Assembly (NCBI GenBank): GCA_020851015.1
Contig: JADZDN010000239.1
Location: 1-6,879, forward strand
Reading direction: 5' to 3'
Source of the DNA: Alphaproteobacteria bacterium
GTDB taxonomy: Bacteria > Pseudomonadota > Alphaproteobacteria > JAEULC01
DNA length: 6,879 nucleotides
The position numbers were made by a program, and so were the translations under genes. Each line of letters opens with the position of its first letter. The first letter of the stretch is position 1. The notes beneath the pieces are model-generated. The model made no database searches. It was not told the DNA's origin and was given only the letters and a program-made list of their open reading frames with translations. Positions 5,765-6,879 of this stretch are shown here, piece by piece.

Positions 5765-6879
5765 ATGGCCGAGCCGCCAAGCATGAAGGACACGCTGACC
5801 CTCGTGGTCGTATCGGGCACGCGCGCCGACTACGGGCTATTGCATCCGGTGCTGGAGCTGGCGACGAAGTCCAAGCGCTTCGACCTGAAGGTGGTGGCGA
5901 CGGGGATGCACCTGTCGCCCGAGTTCGGGCTGACCTACCGCGCGATCGAGGCCGACGGCTTCACGGTTGCCGAGCGGGTCGAGATGCTGCTCTCCTCCGA
6001 CACGCCCGTGGGCATCGCCAAGGCGATCGGGCTGGGCACGATCGGCTTCGCCGAATGCTTCGAGCGGCTGCAGCCCGACCTGCTGTTCATCCCCGGCGAC
6101 CGGTTCGAGATGCTGGCCGCCGCGACCGCCGCCCTGCCCCGCCGCCTGCCGATCGCGCATCTGAGCGGCGGCGACGTGACCGAGGGCGCGATGGACGAGG
6201 CCATCCGCCACGCGATCACGAAGATGGCGCACCTGCATTTCGTCACCAACGAGGAGGCGCAACGCCGGGTCCGGCAGCTCGGCGAGGACCCCAAGCGCAT
6301 CCACCTTGTGGGCAACCCGGCGCTCGACCAGATCGCCAAGCTGGAGTTGATGGACCGCGCGGCCTTCGAGGAGGCGGTCGGCATGAAGCTGCGCGAGAAG
6401 AACCTGCTGGTCACCTACCATCCCGTCACGCTGGACGACACGCCGTCCGCGATGGCGTTCTCGGAACTGCTGGCGGCGCTCGACGCGCTGGGGCCGGAGG
6501 TTGGGCTGATCTTCACCAAGCCCAATGCCGACACGCACGGGCGCGTGCTGATCGGCATGATCGACGCCTTCGTGCAAGGCCATTCCAACGCCGTCGCCCA
6601 CGTGTCGATGGGCCAGCGCCTCTATTACAGCGCGATGAAGCACGCCAGCATGGTGGTCGGGAACTCGTCGAGCGGCCTGCTCGAAGCGCCATCGTTCAAG
6701 ATCCCGACCGTCAATGTCGGCGACCGCCAGCGCGGCCGCGTGCGCGCCGAATCGGTGATCAACGCGCCGGCCGAGACCCAGGCGATCGGCGAGGCGATCC
6801 AGAAGGGCTTCGCGCTGGACCTGTCCTCGGTCGCCAACCCCTATGGCGACGGCAAGTCCGCCGAACGGATCGTCAAGGC
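5765..6879 (+). CDS. neuC: Hydrolysing UDP-GlcNAc 2-epimerase (NeuC/LegG type), C-terminal end outside window
   Basis: Epimerises C2 of a UDP-HexNAc and hydrolyses off UDP, giving free ManNAc (NeuC) or 2,4-diacetamido-2,4,6-trideoxymannose (LegG) for condensation with phosphoenolpyruvate by a NeuB-like synthase. The visible 371 residues are nearly a full family length of about 370-390; the frame is open at the edge, reading NPYGDGKSAERIVK. The N-terminal SGTRADYGLL (residues 17-26) is the hydrolysing-family signature, unlike GTRPEAIK of the epimerase at 2058. PGDRFEMLAAA, SGGDVTEGAMDEAIRHAITKMAHLHF (from residue 134), the VTYHPVT segment and GNSSSGLLEAPSFKIPTVNVGDRQRGR follow in family order. 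Position 137 is Asp, where I recall Glu (GGE) in most relatives. The LegC-type neighbour makes the LegG reaction more likely than the NeuC one, but sequence alone does not separate them. ATG 5783 is an alternative start that would remove six residues. Confidence 0.9.
   Translation, partial: MAEPPSMKDTLTLVVVSGTRADYGLLHPVLELATKSKRFDLKVVATGMHLSPEFGLTYRAIEADGFTVAERVEMLLSSDTPVGIAKAIGLGTIGFAECFERLQPDLLFIPGDRFEMLAAATAALPRRLPIAHLSGGDVTEGAMDEAIRHAITKMAHLHFVTNEEAQRRVRQLGEDPKRIHLVGNPALDQIAKLELMDRAAFEEAVGMKLREKNLLVTYHPVTLDDTPSAMAFSELLAALDALGPEVGLIFTKPNADTHGRVLIGMIDAFVQGHSNAVAHVSMGQRLYYSAMKHASMVVGNSSSGLLEAPSFKIPTVNVGDRQRGRVRAESVINAPAETQAIGEAIQKGFALDLSSVANPYGDGKSAERIVK

Noticed and set aside
5837..6643. 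Minus-strand open frame of 268 codons opposite the hydrolysing epimerase
   Set aside because: Same shadow-frame composition, rich in Arg, Gln, His and Val. The + strand carries a full set of epimerase motifs.
3124..6859. Similar NPYGDG coding stretches near 3124-3144 and 6837-6859 as a DNA repeat
   Set aside because: They encode the same conserved C-terminal motif of two epimerase families. The similarity is explained by protein homology, with no sign of a mobile repeat.

Overview
This is a GC-rich window in which almost every base codes on the + strand. It is the interior of a nucleotide-sugar gene cluster for an acidic surface glycan (O-antigen, capsule/exopolysaccharide, or a glycosylated surface protein). 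Base composition, a TTG and a GTG start with good Shine-Dalgarno (SD) sequences, and a C-rich/G-rich intergenic palindrome suggest a high-GC proteobacterium, probably an alphaproteobacterium. That placement is inference, and no genus can be named from this sequence.

Layout. (1) 2-640: the C-terminal part of a WbpE-type PLP aminotransferase, cut by the window's left edge. (2) 645-1973: a WbpA-type UDP-GlcNAc C6-dehydrogenase, 4 nt downstream. (3) 1974-2057: an 84-nt gap with an AT-rich island (candidate promoter or regulator site) and a small hairpin reaching into the next SD. (4) 2058-3197: a non-hydrolysing UDP-GlcNAc 2-epimerase (WecB/MnaA type) that starts with TTG. (5) 3178-4470: a UDP-ManNAc dehydrogenase (WecC type) that starts with GTG inside the epimerase gene, overlapping it by 20 nt. 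(6) 4471-4611: a 141-nt gap filled largely by a compound palindromic repeat. (7) 4612-5757: a LegC-family aminotransferase. (8) 5765-6879: a hydrolysing UDP-GlcNAc 2-epimerase (NeuC/LegG type) that runs off the right edge close to its expected C-terminus.

How the genes fit together. The genes form three modules that probably all draw on UDP-GlcNAc. WbpA plus WbpE belong to the route to UDP-GlcNAcA and then UDP-3-amino- or 3-acetamido-glucuronate sugars; the oxidoreductase WbpB and acetyltransferase WbpD would be expected outside the window. WecB plus WecC give UDP-ManNAc and then UDP-ManNAcA. LegC plus NeuC/LegG are the middle steps of a nonulosonic acid route (legionaminic acid type); a 4,6-dehydratase, an N-acetyltransferase, a NeuB-like synthase and a CMP-transferase would be expected nearby. 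The AT-rich gap and the palindromic repeat fall exactly at the two module borders. No glycosyltransferase, flippase, tRNA, CRISPR array or transposase is visible.
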